DNA of 64,000 nt from Wansuia hejianensis (GCF_014337215.1 NZ_CP060635.1:2121501-2185500), one strand, 5' to 3'. Shown: positions 1 to 8,715, numbered from the stretch's first letter. Numbers and translations: made by a program. Notes: generated from the sequence alone by a model not told the origin.

Positions 1-711
1 CCCGGAATTTACTCTGGACAGGGTCACAACGGCGGATATACCCGCAAACAGGCCTGAGATCATATAGACCAGCCGCTTCACCCGGTTAACGTTGATGCCC
101 GACAGCTTGGCCGCTTCCTCGTTTCCTCCGATGGCGTACAGAGACCTTCCAAAATAGGTCCGGTTCAATATAAAACCTCCGATGGCAAAGAACAGCACCA
201 TCAGGATGACCGGAATCGGCACCGGGCCGATATATCCCTGTCCCAGAACCCTGAATGCGTCGGGAAATCCCGCGATTGACTGTCCGCCGCAGATGATGTA
301 GGCCAGGCCGAACAGAATATTCTGAGTCGCCAGCGTGGCGATCAGCGCCGGTATATTGGCCAGCGTCACCAGAAGACCGTTGATATAACCGGCCAGCGCC
401 CCGGCCGCCACGTTAATCAGGATGGCCAGGACGAAGTTCATTCCAGCCTTTGCCATCAGATACGCGCAGACAATGTTCACAAAGGACACCAGGGCGCCCT
501 GGGAGAGGTCGATGCCGCCCAGGAGCATGACGAACATGCCGCCCACCGATGCGATGCCGATCATGGAAACCTGCCGGCAGATGTTGATCAGGTTGTTATA
601 GGTCAGGAACACGTCGCTCAGCACTGAGAACAGCACCATCAGCGCCACCATGACCAGTATGATTCCATACTTTCTGATTAGATCCAGTTTACTTTTTACG
701 TTTGTTTTCAT
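1..711 (-). CDS. RbsC-type sugar ABC transporter permease (3' end outside window)
   Basis: This is the membrane subunit of a monosaccharide ABC importer. It starts at the ATG at 711-709 and stays open to the window edge, giving about 237 residues of a family usually 310-340 long. The visible protein begins MKTNVKSKLDLIRKYG and has successive hydrophobic segments. It carries family-typical stretches such as 'GGIDLSQGALVSF' and 'YAIGGNEEAAKLSGINV', the latter being the cytoplasmic region thought to contact the ATPase. The ATG overlaps the ATPase stop codon by 4 bp (ATGA), so the two are translationally coupled in the order binding protein, ATPase, permease. The sugar cannot be told from the sequence. 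Confidence 0.9.
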   Translation of the reverse strand, partial: MKTNVKSKLDLIRKYGIILVMVALMVLFSVLSDVFLTYNNLINICRQVSMIGIASVGGMFVMLLGGIDLSQGALVSFVNIVCAYLMAKAGMNFVLAILINVAAGALAGYINGLLVTLANIPALIATLATQNILFGLAYIICGGQSIAGFPDAFRVLGQGYIGPVPIPVILMVLFFAIGGFILNRTYFGRSLYAIGGNEEAAKLSGINVNRVKRLVYMISGLFAGISAVVTLSRVNSG

Positions 712-2219
712 TTGCCCTTTCCTCCGTCCGCAACTACCTTTGAGGAATACTGAAGTATTAATTCCTGGCTGAATTCACTCCGCTGAAGCTCGCCCGTCTG
801 CTGCCCCTCACTGAGCACCACGATCCGGTCGGACATGCTGATCAGCTCCTCCATCTCTGAAGAGATCATGATCAGCGCCTTTCCCTGGCGGAGAAGTTCA
901 TGCATCAAAAGGTATATTTCATACTTAGCCCCGACATCGATCCCTCGCGTCGGTTCATCAAATATTATGATATCAGGCTGCGTTGCCATCCATTTTGCCA
1001 GAACCACCTTCTGCTGGTTACCGCCGGAAAGGCTTTGCACCTGCATTTCGGAATTCGCCATCTTGATTTTCATGGCGTCCTGGTACTCCTTCACGATTGC
1101 AGCCTGTTTCCTGCGGTTAATTACCGTAAATCTCGACAGGTTTTTATAACAGGCCATCGATATATTTTCTTTGATGCTCATGGGTAAGACAAGCCCCTGT
1201 TTTTTTCGATCTTCCGGAACCATCGCTATCTTGCTGAGGATAGCTTCCTTAGGCGACTGAAAATGCACCTGTTTGCCCTTCACTTTTATGGTTCCTGACT
1301 GAGGTCTTACCATACCGAAAATCATCTGCGCCAGCTCTGTCCGCCCGGCGCCGATCAGCCCTCCGAGTCCCAGGATTTCTCCCCGTCTGACCTGAAAGGA
1401 AACGTCTTTCACCCCGTTTCCGGTTAAATGGTCCACCTCCAGAATCACCTCGTCCGAGGGCTTGCCCTCATAGACCGGAAAAGCTTCTGTCAGCTCCCGT
1501 CCGACCATGTATCGGATCAGCTCATCCTTGTCTGTTTCTTTTACATCCTTTGTCGTGATATATTCACCGTCCCGCAGCACCGTCACCCGGTCCGCGATAC
1601 GGAATATTTCTTCCAGCCGGTGGGAAATATAGATAATGGTCACTCCCTGCGCTTTCAGGCGTTCTACCACCTCGAACATGCTGTCTACTTCGTTATTTGT
1701 CAGCGGCGCCGAAGGCTCATCCATGATCAGCAGCTGGACATTCTTGGAAAGCGCCTTTGATATTTCCACCATTTGCTGATAGCCCACGCTCAGTTCCTTC
1801 ACCAGCGTGCTGGTGGATATATCCGGGGCAAACTGTTTAAAAATCTTATCGGCCTCTGCAACTACTGTCTTTTTATCAAACAGCCTGCGCCCCTTCATCT
1901 TCTCCCCGATGAAAATATTTTCCGCTATGGAAACCTCTTTCACCAGGTTAAATTCCTGATAAACTGCCGCAATCCCATTTTCCTTGGAAAGAGCAGGATT
2001 CATGCTGGTAAATGTCTGTCCGTTTATATGTATAGTTCCTGTCGTCGGCGTGATCGCTCCCGTGCAGATCTTGATCAGCGTAGATTTTCCCGCGCCGTTC
2101 TCTCCAACGAGTGCATGGACTTCACCCTTCCGGAATTCTATGTTGATATGGTTCAGCGCCTGGACACCAGGATATTTCTTCGATATATCTTTCAGCTCCA
2201 ATACGTTATTCGCATCCAT
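708..2219 (-). CDS. Tandem-domain sugar ABC transporter ATPase (RbsA/MglA/XylG family)
   Basis: This 503-residue protein energises monosaccharide import. Its two nucleotide-binding halves have the usual family length. The first half has Walker A GENGAGKST near residue 39, signature ELSVGYQQMVEISKA and Walker B LLIMDEPS. The second has the degenerate Walker A GGLIGAGRTEL normal for this family, a canonical LSGGNQQKVVLAKW signature and IIIFDEPTRGIDVG. All motifs look functional, which makes it a useful contrast to the degenerate homologue at 4570-6033. It lies 96 bp downstream of the binding-protein gene and is coupled to the permease by an ATGA overlap. Confidence 0.95.
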   Translation of the reverse strand: MDANNVLELKDISKKYPGVQALNHINIEFRKGEVHALVGENGAGKSTLIKICTGAITPTTGTIHINGQTFTSMNPALSKENGIAAVYQEFNLVKEVSIAENIFIGEKMKGRRLFDKKTVVAEADKIFKQFAPDISTSTLVKELSVGYQQMVEISKALSKNVQLLIMDEPSAPLTNNEVDSMFEVVERLKAQGVTIIYISHRLEEIFRIADRVTVLRDGEYITTKDVKETDKDELIRYMVGRELTEAFPVYEGKPSDEVILEVDHLTGNGVKDVSFQVRRGEILGLGGLIGAGRTELAQMIFGMVRPQSGTIKVKGKQVHFQSPKEAILSKIAMVPEDRKKQGLVLPMSIKENISMACYKNLSRFTVINRRKQAAIVKEYQDAMKIKMANSEMQVQSLSGGNQQKVVLAKWMATQPDIIIFDEPTRGIDVGAKYEIYLLMHELLRQGKALIMISSEMEELISMSDRIVVLSEGQQTGELQRSEFSQELILQYSSKVVADGGKGK

Positions 2220-2315
2220 AGTCCCAAACTTCCTTTTCTCAAATCTGCTTTCCGGAGAACGCAGCTCTGTCCCTTCTCCGGAAAGCGTTGTCTGGCTTTA
2301 CTGTCTCATTCCGCC

Positions 2316-3404
2316 TTACTCAATGCTAAAGCCCATTTGCTCAGCCACTTCTGCCACGTTTTCCTTTGTAACCTGAGTTTCCGGATACGGGGTATTCTTC
2401 GGATAATCTTCGTCCGCGAAGATTTTCTGAAGCACATCCAGGATGGTCTCCCCATGAAGCTTTCCACCTCCAAGGCTCATAGCTCCGCGGATCGCATCGC
2501 CCTGATAGATCGCCTTAGCTACCTGCTCTGTACAGTCAACGCCGAAAATCGCAAAATCATCTGTATTCAGGCCCATGCCGTTTGCCGCTTCTTTACATGC
2601 CAGCGCTCCGCCGTCGCCGATGGTGACACAGACCTTGATGTTCGGATTCGCTGTCATGGCATTTTCAGCCTGGGGCAGTATTTCTGCTGTAGTGGTACCA
2701 GAGATATAGGAGACAATCTTTGCTTTCGGTGCCAGATCCTTCAGGGCCGCTTCCATACCGCTTACACGGTCAACCAGAACATCATATTCCGGAGCATCGT
2801 TAATCAGCACTTCGCAGCCATCCGGGAACTTCTCGTTGATCCACTCCGCAGCCATAGACGCCACGCTGTAGCCTACGTCATAGTTCCGGACCATCATGTC
2901 CGCCGTATAGTTGGAAATTTCATAGCCCAGCGCGAATACGACGATTCCTTCATCAATCACCTGCTTCATGTAATCGCCCATGGAATCTGTATCCTTCGCA
3001 CCGACAACAATTGCTTTACATCCAGAGGTGATAAAGTTTTCCACCTGGTCAATCTGCTCATCGGAGCTGTCACAGCCTACTGCCGTCACATCAAATCCAT
3101 AGGACTCGTCCACTTCCATCATGTGGTTTGCACAGTCTGCCCACACCGGGTTCGCCAGGTCTCCAAATGTAACGCCCACTTTGATCAGTTCTCCGGACGT
3201 TCCGGAAGACGCCGAAGCGCTGGATGCTGATGCTGCTGATGATGAACTGGAACCCGCTGCTGGTGTCGAGGTCGCTGATGCTGATTTTTCTGATGTTGAT
3301 TTCGCCGTTGACGCGGCATTATCCCCCGAACCGCATCCCATGAGGCCGCAGGCCATAGCGCCTGCTAACGTTAATGCTACCCATTTTGAAATGTTTTTCT
3401 TCAT
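2316..3404 (-). CDS. Periplasmic-binding-protein-type sugar-binding lipoprotein (RbsB-like)
   Basis: This 362-residue extracellular solute-binding lipoprotein is the first gene of the sugar ABC operon. It has a lysine-rich start and hydrophobic core (MKKNISKWVALTLAGAMACG) followed by the lipobox LMGC, so Cys24 is the probable lipidation site. Residues about 28-72 form a Ser/Ala/Thr-rich linker, as is common in Gram-positive binding proteins. The remainder is a type I periplasmic-binding fold with 'GVTFGDLANPVWADCANHM' and a late 'DDFAIFGVDCT' strand. A strong AGGAGG site precedes the ATG. The ligand is not identifiable; the fold is known for ribose, xylose, galactose and autoinducer-2-like ligands. 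Confidence 0.9.
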   Translation of the reverse strand: MKKNISKWVALTLAGAMACGLMGCGSGDNAASTAKSTSEKSASATSTPAAGSSSSSAASASSASASSGTSGELIKVGVTFGDLANPVWADCANHMMEVDESYGFDVTAVGCDSSDEQIDQVENFITSGCKAIVVGAKDTDSMGDYMKQVIDEGIVVFALGYEISNYTADMMVRNYDVGYSVASMAAEWINEKFPDGCEVLINDAPEYDVLVDRVSGMEAALKDLAPKAKIVSYISGTTTAEILPQAENAMTANPNIKVCVTIGDGGALACKEAANGMGLNTDDFAIFGVDCTEQVAKAIYQGDAIRGAMSLGGGKLHGETILDVLQKIFADEDYPKNTPYPETQVTKENVAEVAEQMGFSIE

Positions 3405-3429
3405 ACCTTCCTCCTTGGCATTCGTTATT

Positions 3430-3456
3430 ATTCAAGCTTGAATTATCTTAATTATA
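3430..3456 (-). promoter_or_regulatory. Promoter region of the sugar ABC operon with a 14-bp palindrome
   Basis: On the minus strand a good -10 hexamer TATAAT (3456-3451) precedes the binding-protein gene, and no recognisable -35 sits at the right distance. A perfect 14-bp palindrome, ATTCAAGCTTGAAT (3430-3443), lies just downstream of the -10. A strong -10 with a poor -35 suits a promoter needing an activator such as the AraC-type regulator encoded at 7045-8673. The palindrome could be an operator. Both roles are inferred. Confidence 0.5.
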
Positions 3457-3535
3457 CAAAGGCATCCACCCTTAAAAAAGGAGACAAACCCACGATAAAG
3501 TGGAAAAAGTAAATATTCTGTTCAAAATGGTAAAA

Positions 3536-3588
3536 ATACCCTGCAAATCTGGCACAGTTACGTTAACTGTCTCAAATTTACAGGGTAT
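3536..3588 (-). terminator. Two-tier stem-loop terminator after the Rpn-like gene
   Basis: Outer arms ATACCCTG (3536-3543) and CAGGGTAT (3581-3588) enclose AAAT/ATTT pairs and an inner hairpin ACAGTTA-CGT-TAACTGT (3554-3570). On the minus strand the stem is followed by TTTTTA, fitting intrinsic termination downstream of the gene ending at 3607. The outer stem is almost the same as that of the terminator at 8859-8905. Confidence 0.8.
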
Positions 3589-3606
3589 TCAGAAAATCTT
3601 ATCTAA

Positions 3607-4248
3607 TTATTGATCCATTTCACGGGTGAACTGATCCAGCGAGGACGCGCGGGCCGACAGCTTATGCCATCGTCTCAGCAAAGCCAGATTCGTTTCCGCC
3701 ATAATCCTGCTGCGGAGCTTACCCGGCACAGGCTCTAGATCCTCCAGCAACTCAAGGACAGCTTCCGCCTGTTCCACCGCATCAGCCAGAACCTGTTCCC
3801 TGGCATACGTTCTCACCTTACACACAAACTGCATATAATCCTGCAGTATTCCGCATCTCTCCAAAAGCTTCTGATTAAAGCCCGGGTTAATATTCAGCAC
3901 CTGAACCCGAAGTTCCAGCGCGGCATCCGTCCTTTCCCCCTTTCCCGTATTCCAGTACGCATCTGAGAGCTTCAGCTCCGTCCTTTCAGGAACAGGCTCT
4001 ATACCATTATAAAATATGACAAACTGGGGGGCCGGTATGCAGATCAGACGAGAACCATACAGATTTGTATCCTTTGTCAGCTTTGAATAGATATTGGATA
4101 CATAAAAGAGATTCCGAAGCGGCATATTTGGATTCCACGTGGACTGATGCTCATAAAGAGCCAGCTGGTCATAAACCAAAAAAGAAACATCATTCTTATA
4201 CGACATATAAATCGCATTCTCCAACGTCGTAACGATCATTTCCTCCAT
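3607..4248 (-). pseudogene. Rpn/PD-(D/E)XK nuclease-family protein, N-terminally truncated
   Basis: The protein resembles the Rpn (recombination-promoting nuclease, 'transposase-like') family common in Lachnospiraceae. Recognisable family text starts at TLENAIYMSYKNDVSFLV and runs through LALYEHQSTWNPNMPLR, with the Asp of NDVSF and the Glu-His-Gln of the PD-(D/E)XK core. Family members normally have about 50 more N-terminal residues before this point. Here the frame stays open to 4416, but the added residues do not resemble the family. An AGAGGAGG site lies 9 nt before the ATG at 4248, so a 213-residue shortened product may still be made. It sits between two sugar-related operons and ends at a terminator. 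It is either a decayed gene or a short functional variant. Confidence 0.6.
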
Positions 4249-4401
4249 TCCCTGTCCTCCTCTGTCTTGTCTGATAACGGGAGGACCTGCTTCAAAACCG
4301 GAATCCTCTCCGCCAAAAGTGTAATAACCAGCATTGAAAATTCCTAAAATCTGCAGAACGCAATGAAAATACAGAATGGCGCATTGCCATAAAGAATGAT
4401 A

Positions 4402-4439
4402 GAAATTATATTCCATTTGAATTATATCATAATTTTCAA
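4402..4439 (-). repeat. 38-nt AT-rich sequence shared with 30943-30980, upstream of both Rpn-like genes
   Basis: The minus-strand sequence TTGAAAATTATGATATAATT followed by CAAATGGAATATAATT closely matches the segment upstream of the second Rpn-like gene at 30943-30980 (about 85% by eye). It contains TTGAAA and two TATAAT-like hexamers, so it may be a promoter carried with this gene family. A shorter related string (AAAATTATGATAT) occurs at about 8957-8975. Confidence 0.5.
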
Positions 4440-4494
4440 GATTTGTCGCTAATAATATTCAGTTATGGGGACAGCCGCTGACAGAGTATATGCA

Positions 4495-4527
4495 GGAGCC
4501 GGGGAGCCTTCCCTCCAGGCCGGCTCC
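4495..4527 (-). terminator. GC-rich stem-loop after the pseudo-ABC gene
   Basis: Arms GGAGCCGG (4495-4502) and CCGGCTCC (4520-4527) form a strong hairpin downstream of the stop codon at 4570. No clear T-run follows on the minus strand, so termination or 3'-end stabilisation is only probable. It abuts the repeat end at 4524-4560. Confidence 0.45.
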
Positions 4528-4560
4528 CGCTGTTTTTCGTCCGGTTATCCATCCTCGCCT
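4524..4560 (-). repeat. Single end of the dispersed hairpin repeat (third locus)
   Basis: The plus-strand sequence CTCCCGCTGTTTTTCGTCCG, then GTTATCC and CTCGCC, matches the right ends of the repeats at 25996-26114 and 53891-54712 with few differences. As at 26.1 kb it begins within about 10 bp of a minus-strand stop codon (TAG at 4572-4570). No left end of the repeat was found nearby. Confidence 0.6.
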
Positions 4561-4569
4561 CTGCCGCGC

Positions 4570-6033
4570 CTACGCCAGCTCATCAATCATTCGCGTCGTC
4601 TCCGGTATAATTTTATCGAAATCTTCCTTCTCGTAGTATTTGATAAACCTCTGATTATAGGACAACAGTATCACATCGCAGGTCTTCATCAGTTCCAGCG
4701 CATTTTTGGAAAAGATCCCTACCGGTGCGTGTTCCTGACAGATCGTTGTCAGATATTGCTGCATCTGCTCTATTTCATCACCCTGGAGGTTCAAATATGG
4801 TTCTTCCAGGATGATACTCCGGGTGTCACCAACCTGCAGCCAACGGTAGATGGACAACAGCTTCCGTTCAAAATAACTGAGCTCCTCCAGCTTTCTCACC
4901 TTTGGATCTATATCGAATTTTTTCAGGAATTCCATTCTCAGATAGGTACACAGCTTATGCCGCATCAGATAACGGCGGCGCTTTTCCATGTAGCGGAAGG
5001 TGAAGGCCAGGTTCTCACCCAGGTTCAGGTTATACATCAGCTCTTCCACGCTGTTGATTCCGACAATCAGCGATTCTCCGTCCCGGTCCACAATATCCCG
5101 CAAAAGCTCACCGTCAATGGAAACCTGTACCTGGCTTTCATTGAGATGCTGCAGATATTCGCGGAAATGTACTTTTGAATCCACGCCCAGGTCGTAATAA
5201 CCGATGATCCGGTACCGTTTCTCCGTACCATGCTGGTTTTTTACAGAAAATTTCCGGGAGATGCGCCTGACTTTTTCCTGTACGGGATTCTCTGGCTTTG
5301 CCTCAGACGAAGTATTGGAGAGACGGTATTCTGAAATGCGTTCCCTGGTAATTTCTGGCTGGAACAAAACCTTCACATCACTTCCCCTCCGCATCAGAAC
5401 ACATTTTGAACAGATGGACAACATCTCTGCTGGCTGCCTCTGCAAGAAAATCAGCGCCAGATCCATACCCGAGAGCACGCTGACCAAACTCCTCATGTGC
5501 AGGATTTCCCTCATGCTGTATTTATTCTCCAGACCGTCTATCATCAATATCTGAGCACCCTTGTATATCATCTTAGCGATGCAGACCAGCTGTTTTTCAA
5601 AATGTGAAAAATGCTCGATGCACTCCTCCGGATTCCTCTGCAGCCCAATCAGCTCCAGTATCTCTCTGGTTCTGCGAAGCTCCTGGCCCAGGAGGATGAT
5701 GACTTCGGCAGGGGCCGTCTTCTTCATGACACAGATATTTTCCATGATCGTAAATTTGGGGACCAGCTGATGACGCTCATCCACATAGAAAATTCCGTTA
5801 ACATAAGCCTCCTGGCTGTTCCAGCGGGTCTGCTTCCTGTTGCGGTAGTAGATCCCTCCCCTGTAATCCGCATTCATGCCTGTGATAATATCCTTAATCA
5901 GATACTTCTCCACATCTGTATTTGCCACCAGGTAAATGACTTCGCCGCTGCCGACTGTAAGATTGAAATCCCTCAGTTTAAAATTGCTGGGGGCATCCGT
6001 ATAGATATGGGAAAGCTTTAATATTTCTCTCAT
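4570..6033 (-). CDS. Degenerate tandem ABC-ATPase-like protein (pseudo-ATPase) in a two-component operon
   Basis: This 487-residue protein has the layout of an RbsA/XylG-type double nucleotide-binding protein, but its ATPase motifs are eroded. In half one the Walker A position reads ANTDVEKYL (residues 37-45), with none of the glycines. The signature position reads HFSHFEKQLVCIAKM in place of LSVGQQQMVEIAKA, and Walker B reads ILMIDGLE with the catalytic Glu gone. In half two no Walker A is visible, the signature reads LEELSYFERKLLSIYRW and Walker B reads IILEEPYLNL. The overall spacing and hydrophobic pattern remain, so the fold is probably kept while ATP hydrolysis is lost. It overlaps the kinase gene by 4 bp and is the last gene of the regulator-kinase-pseudo-ABC operon. 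A role linking the neighbouring transporter to the kinase is my inference. Confidence 0.8.
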   Translation of the reverse strand: MREILKLSHIYTDAPSNFKLRDFNLTVGSGEVIYLVANTDVEKYLIKDIITGMNADYRGGIYYRNRKQTRWNSQEAYVNGIFYVDERHQLVPKFTIMENICVMKKTAPAEVIILLGQELRRTREILELIGLQRNPEECIEHFSHFEKQLVCIAKMIYKGAQILMIDGLENKYSMREILHMRSLVSVLSGMDLALIFLQRQPAEMLSICSKCVLMRRGSDVKVLFQPEITRERISEYRLSNTSSEAKPENPVQEKVRRISRKFSVKNQHGTEKRYRIIGYYDLGVDSKVHFREYLQHLNESQVQVSIDGELLRDIVDRDGESLIVGINSVEELMYNLNLGENLAFTFRYMEKRRRYLMRHKLCTYLRMEFLKKFDIDPKVRKLEELSYFERKLLSIYRWLQVGDTRSIILEEPYLNLQGDEIEQMQQYLTTICQEHAPVGIFSKNALELMKTCDVILLSYNQRFIKYYEKEDFDKIIPETTRMIDELA

Positions 6034-7034
6034 AGCAGCTCCTTGGACTCCCTTATAATGTGAAAGGGCATAGAAACCTCCACATCGGTACCCTTACCCA
6101 ATGTGCTGTATATTCTTACTCCGTATTCCTCGCCATACTGCAGCTTGATCCTGCTGTTGACATTTACCATGGCAATGCCTGTGCTTTTGGAGCTGTTCTG
6201 GCTCAGGTCCCGGTTATGGATCATGCTGTGGTTAATTTCCACCACCCGTTCAAAGGGCATTCCGCATCCGTTGTCCGACACAAAAATATGAATGTCCATA
6301 TCGCTCCTGTAAATCTTAATATTTACGAGGCCGCCCTCTTTCTTCTGCTCCAATCCATGGAATACTGCATTCTCCACTAACGGCTGGAGCGTCATCTTGG
6401 GGATCACTGCCTTATACACCGAGTCATCCATCACGGACAGAGTCAAAAGAAAACGGTTATCAAAACGGAACTGCTGGATTTTAAAATAATTCTGTATGTT
6501 TTCCAGCTCTTCTTCCAGCAGAACAAAGTTCTTCTTGTTGCTGACACAATACCGGTAATAGCGGGACAGCGTCTCCACCATATCCGCCAGCTCGTCATAC
6601 CTGTCGATCATCGCCTGGCTTCTGATGGCTTCCAGCGTATTGTATAGAAAATGCGGATTGATCTGGCTCTGAAGGATGCTGTATTCCAGTTGTTTTGTCG
6701 CCAGCAGATCACCGTATTTCTTGTGGATCTTCTCTTTCAGAGAGGCCGACACTTCACTGACAATGGCAGAACAGCGGCTTTCCTCCATGCTGTCCAGATA
6801 ATCCTCCCGGGTGATTTCTCCCAGCAGTTCATAGAGGATCTTTTTGTGCAGGCGATACTGTCTTCCAAAATATAATAGCCAGATGACAAAGGCGGCCGCA
6901 AAACAGCAGTTCCAGATCACCAGAAAACGGCGCCCCAGCGCCAGCAGCAGAGGGTTCAGCAGAAATCCTGCCGCAATACCCGCTCCACAGCACCACATTA
7001 AAATATCCAGATCCAGTTTTTTCTTTGTTTCCAT
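6030..7034 (-). CDS. Short LytS/YesM-type sensor histidine kinase
   Basis: This 334-residue kinase probably phosphorylates the regulator encoded just upstream. Two membrane segments near the N-terminus (about residues 13-60) are separated by only a few residues, so there is no extracellular sensor domain, and I see no HAMP or PAS domain. The phosphoacceptor region reads SILQSQINPHFLYNTLEAI, typical of the His_kinase (PF06580) family. The ATPase part has LQPLVENAVFHGLE, VSDNGCGMP and STGIAMVNVNSRI. Typical YesM proteins are near 550-600 residues because of a large sensor domain, so this one must get its input from another protein. It starts 10 bp after the regulator stop and overlaps the pseudo-ABC gene. 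Confidence 0.92.
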   Translation of the reverse strand: METKKKLDLDILMWCCGAGIAAGFLLNPLLLALGRRFLVIWNCCFAAAFVIWLLYFGRQYRLHKKILYELLGEITREDYLDSMEESRCSAIVSEVSASLKEKIHKKYGDLLATKQLEYSILQSQINPHFLYNTLEAIRSQAMIDRYDELADMVETLSRYYRYCVSNKKNFVLLEEELENIQNYFKIQQFRFDNRFLLTLSVMDDSVYKAVIPKMTLQPLVENAVFHGLEQKKEGGLVNIKIYRSDMDIHIFVSDNGCGMPFERVVEINHSMIHNRDLSQNSSKSTGIAMVNVNSRIKLQYGEEYGVRIYSTLGKGTDVEVSMPFHIIRESKELL

Positions 7035-7044
7035 CTCGGCCCTC

Positions 7045-8673
7045 TTATATGTTCAGATTATGTGCGTGGAGAGACGCCAGCATCTTTTTGTATTCTGTGG
7101 GCTTCACGCCGTAGATCGATTTGAAGGTTTTGCTGAAATACTTCACATCCTGGTAGCCTACCATATTGGCTATTTCCGCAATCGTATTCTCAGACTTTTT
7201 CAGCAGCTTCTTCGCGTTTTCCATCCGCACGTCTGTCAGATAAGCATTGAAGCTCTTGCCCGTATGTTTCTTAAACATGTTGCCGAAATACACGCTGCTG
7301 AAATTCAGCCGTTCCGCCACCTCCGTCAGAGTGACCGGCTGGCTGAAGTTCTGCTGTATGTACTGTTTGGCGGCAGAGATCGGATGGCTCTCTCTCTGAG
7401 ACACTATTTCCGTAATCTGATCCACCAGGAGGACGACTTTTGTCTTCAGAATCCATAGGTAATTAGACAGATTAGACGCCTGCTTTAAAGAAACGTTCAG
7501 ATCCTGCAGGCTCTTTTCCACGAGGCTGTCCTCCAGCTCAGACAGCACTTCCCGGACGATCCCAGCGACCACCTTCTTCAGATCCATCAGTACCTCTGCA
7601 TTTTTCAGAGCACCTCTGTTTTTCTCCACTAAGGAGGTTATATCGCTGAACCATTTCTTCACCTCAAATGAATTCAGTTTTTCCAGGACAGGTTCCAGGT
7701 CTTTGAACTTCTTCATCGGTATCAGCTGGTACAGGCCGATGGTCTCTCCCGGCAGGGATCCATAGGAAATAAGCATCTTCCCTTCATAGATCAGCCGGGA
7801 GAGTTCTGCTGTCTCCGCTTCCTTCAGCGACCGGCGCATCTCGCCAATCTCTCCCACAGGCCGCCCAATGCCCAGATAAATCTGAAATTCCCCATAAGTC
7901 TTGGCAATCTCACAGATGCTTTTATAAAAACCCTGGATCACCTGCGGCAGAATCGCCTGGTCTTCCTGACGGTAATTCAATACCAGATAGATCCCCGTCC
8001 CTTCTGACTTCAGCACTACTTCATGGCAAAATCCGAAATGGGTCTTCACTTTCTCCATAAATGTCTTTAGGAACAGATTTTCACTCTCTGAGATTGAAAA
8101 AGGGAAATTAAGAAACATCCCCTGATAGACGCCCGTCTCAAAGGACGTACAAAACTGCCTGTTTAAGTCATCCACAGAGCTCACATCATGAATCCCCATT
8201 TCCTGAAGGGCCGTCACACAGCCCGCCTGTAAGAACCTCCTGTTCTCCTGAAGCTTGATCTCATTTTCCACCTGCTGCTGCTTCATATTCAGACTGTTGC
8301 AGGCTTTCTGGAGCGCATCATTTAACTGGTTTTTGTCCAATGGCTTCAGAAGATAATTCACAATATTATACTGTATTGCCTGGCGGGCATATTCAAATTC
8401 AGCATATCCGCTGATAATTATAAAACAGATATTGCGGCTCATCCCATATTTTTCGTTCACCTTGTTGATGATCTGCAGCCCGTCATAGACAGGCATCCGT
8501 ATATCTGTAAGAATAATATCCGGCTCCTTCTCCTGGATGCTGTCCCATGCATCATCTCCGCTGTGACAGACATCCACAATTTCAATCCCCAGCTCCTCCC
8601 AGTTCCCCATGACCTGAATCAACTGGCAGATTTTATTTTCGTCGTCTGCAATGATCGCTTTATACATCTTCAT
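7045..8673 (-). CDS. YesN-type response regulator with AraC DNA-binding domain
   Basis: This 542-residue transcription regulator has three parts. A receiver domain (about 1-125) carries the acidic pair D10/D11 and phospho-acceptor D57 in IILTDIRMP. A middle region of about 300 residues is of a kind often seen in YesN-like proteins. The C-terminus has two AraC helix-turn-helix units (VTLTEVAERLNFSSVYFGNMFKK and NTIAEIANMVGYQDVKYFSKTFK, each quoted within about 23 residues of the domain). It is the first gene of the regulator-kinase-pseudo-ABC operon. The likely target is the weak -35 promoter of the sugar ABC operon at 3.4 kb. A GGAGG site precedes the ATG, and MYKAII at residue 3 is a possible second start. 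Confidence 0.92.
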   Translation of the reverse strand: MKMYKAIIADDENKICQLIQVMGNWEELGIEIVDVCHSGDDAWDSIQEKEPDIILTDIRMPVYDGLQIINKVNEKYGMSRNICFIIISGYAEFEYARQAIQYNIVNYLLKPLDKNQLNDALQKACNSLNMKQQQVENEIKLQENRRFLQAGCVTALQEMGIHDVSSVDDLNRQFCTSFETGVYQGMFLNFPFSISESENLFLKTFMEKVKTHFGFCHEVVLKSEGTGIYLVLNYRQEDQAILPQVIQGFYKSICEIAKTYGEFQIYLGIGRPVGEIGEMRRSLKEAETAELSRLIYEGKMLISYGSLPGETIGLYQLIPMKKFKDLEPVLEKLNSFEVKKWFSDITSLVEKNRGALKNAEVLMDLKKVVAGIVREVLSELEDSLVEKSLQDLNVSLKQASNLSNYLWILKTKVVLLVDQITEIVSQRESHPISAAKQYIQQNFSQPVTLTEVAERLNFSSVYFGNMFKKHTGKSFNAYLTDVRMENAKKLLKKSENTIAEIANMVGYQDVKYFSKTFKSIYGVKPTEYKKMLASLHAHNLNI

Positions 8674-8715
8674 TCCTCCAACACATCTTTCGCTAGTCCC
8701 CGTTTCTTTGCTTAT

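Noticed and set aside
1773..3230. A 485-residue plus-strand reading frame
   Set aside because: It runs antisense through the ATPase and binding-protein genes and has the Cys/Arg/His-rich look of a shadow frame.
4570..6033. Annotating the degenerate ABC protein as a working sugar transporter ATPase
   Set aside because: All Walker A, signature and Walker B positions are altered in both halves, and an intact ATPase is already encoded with the transporter.
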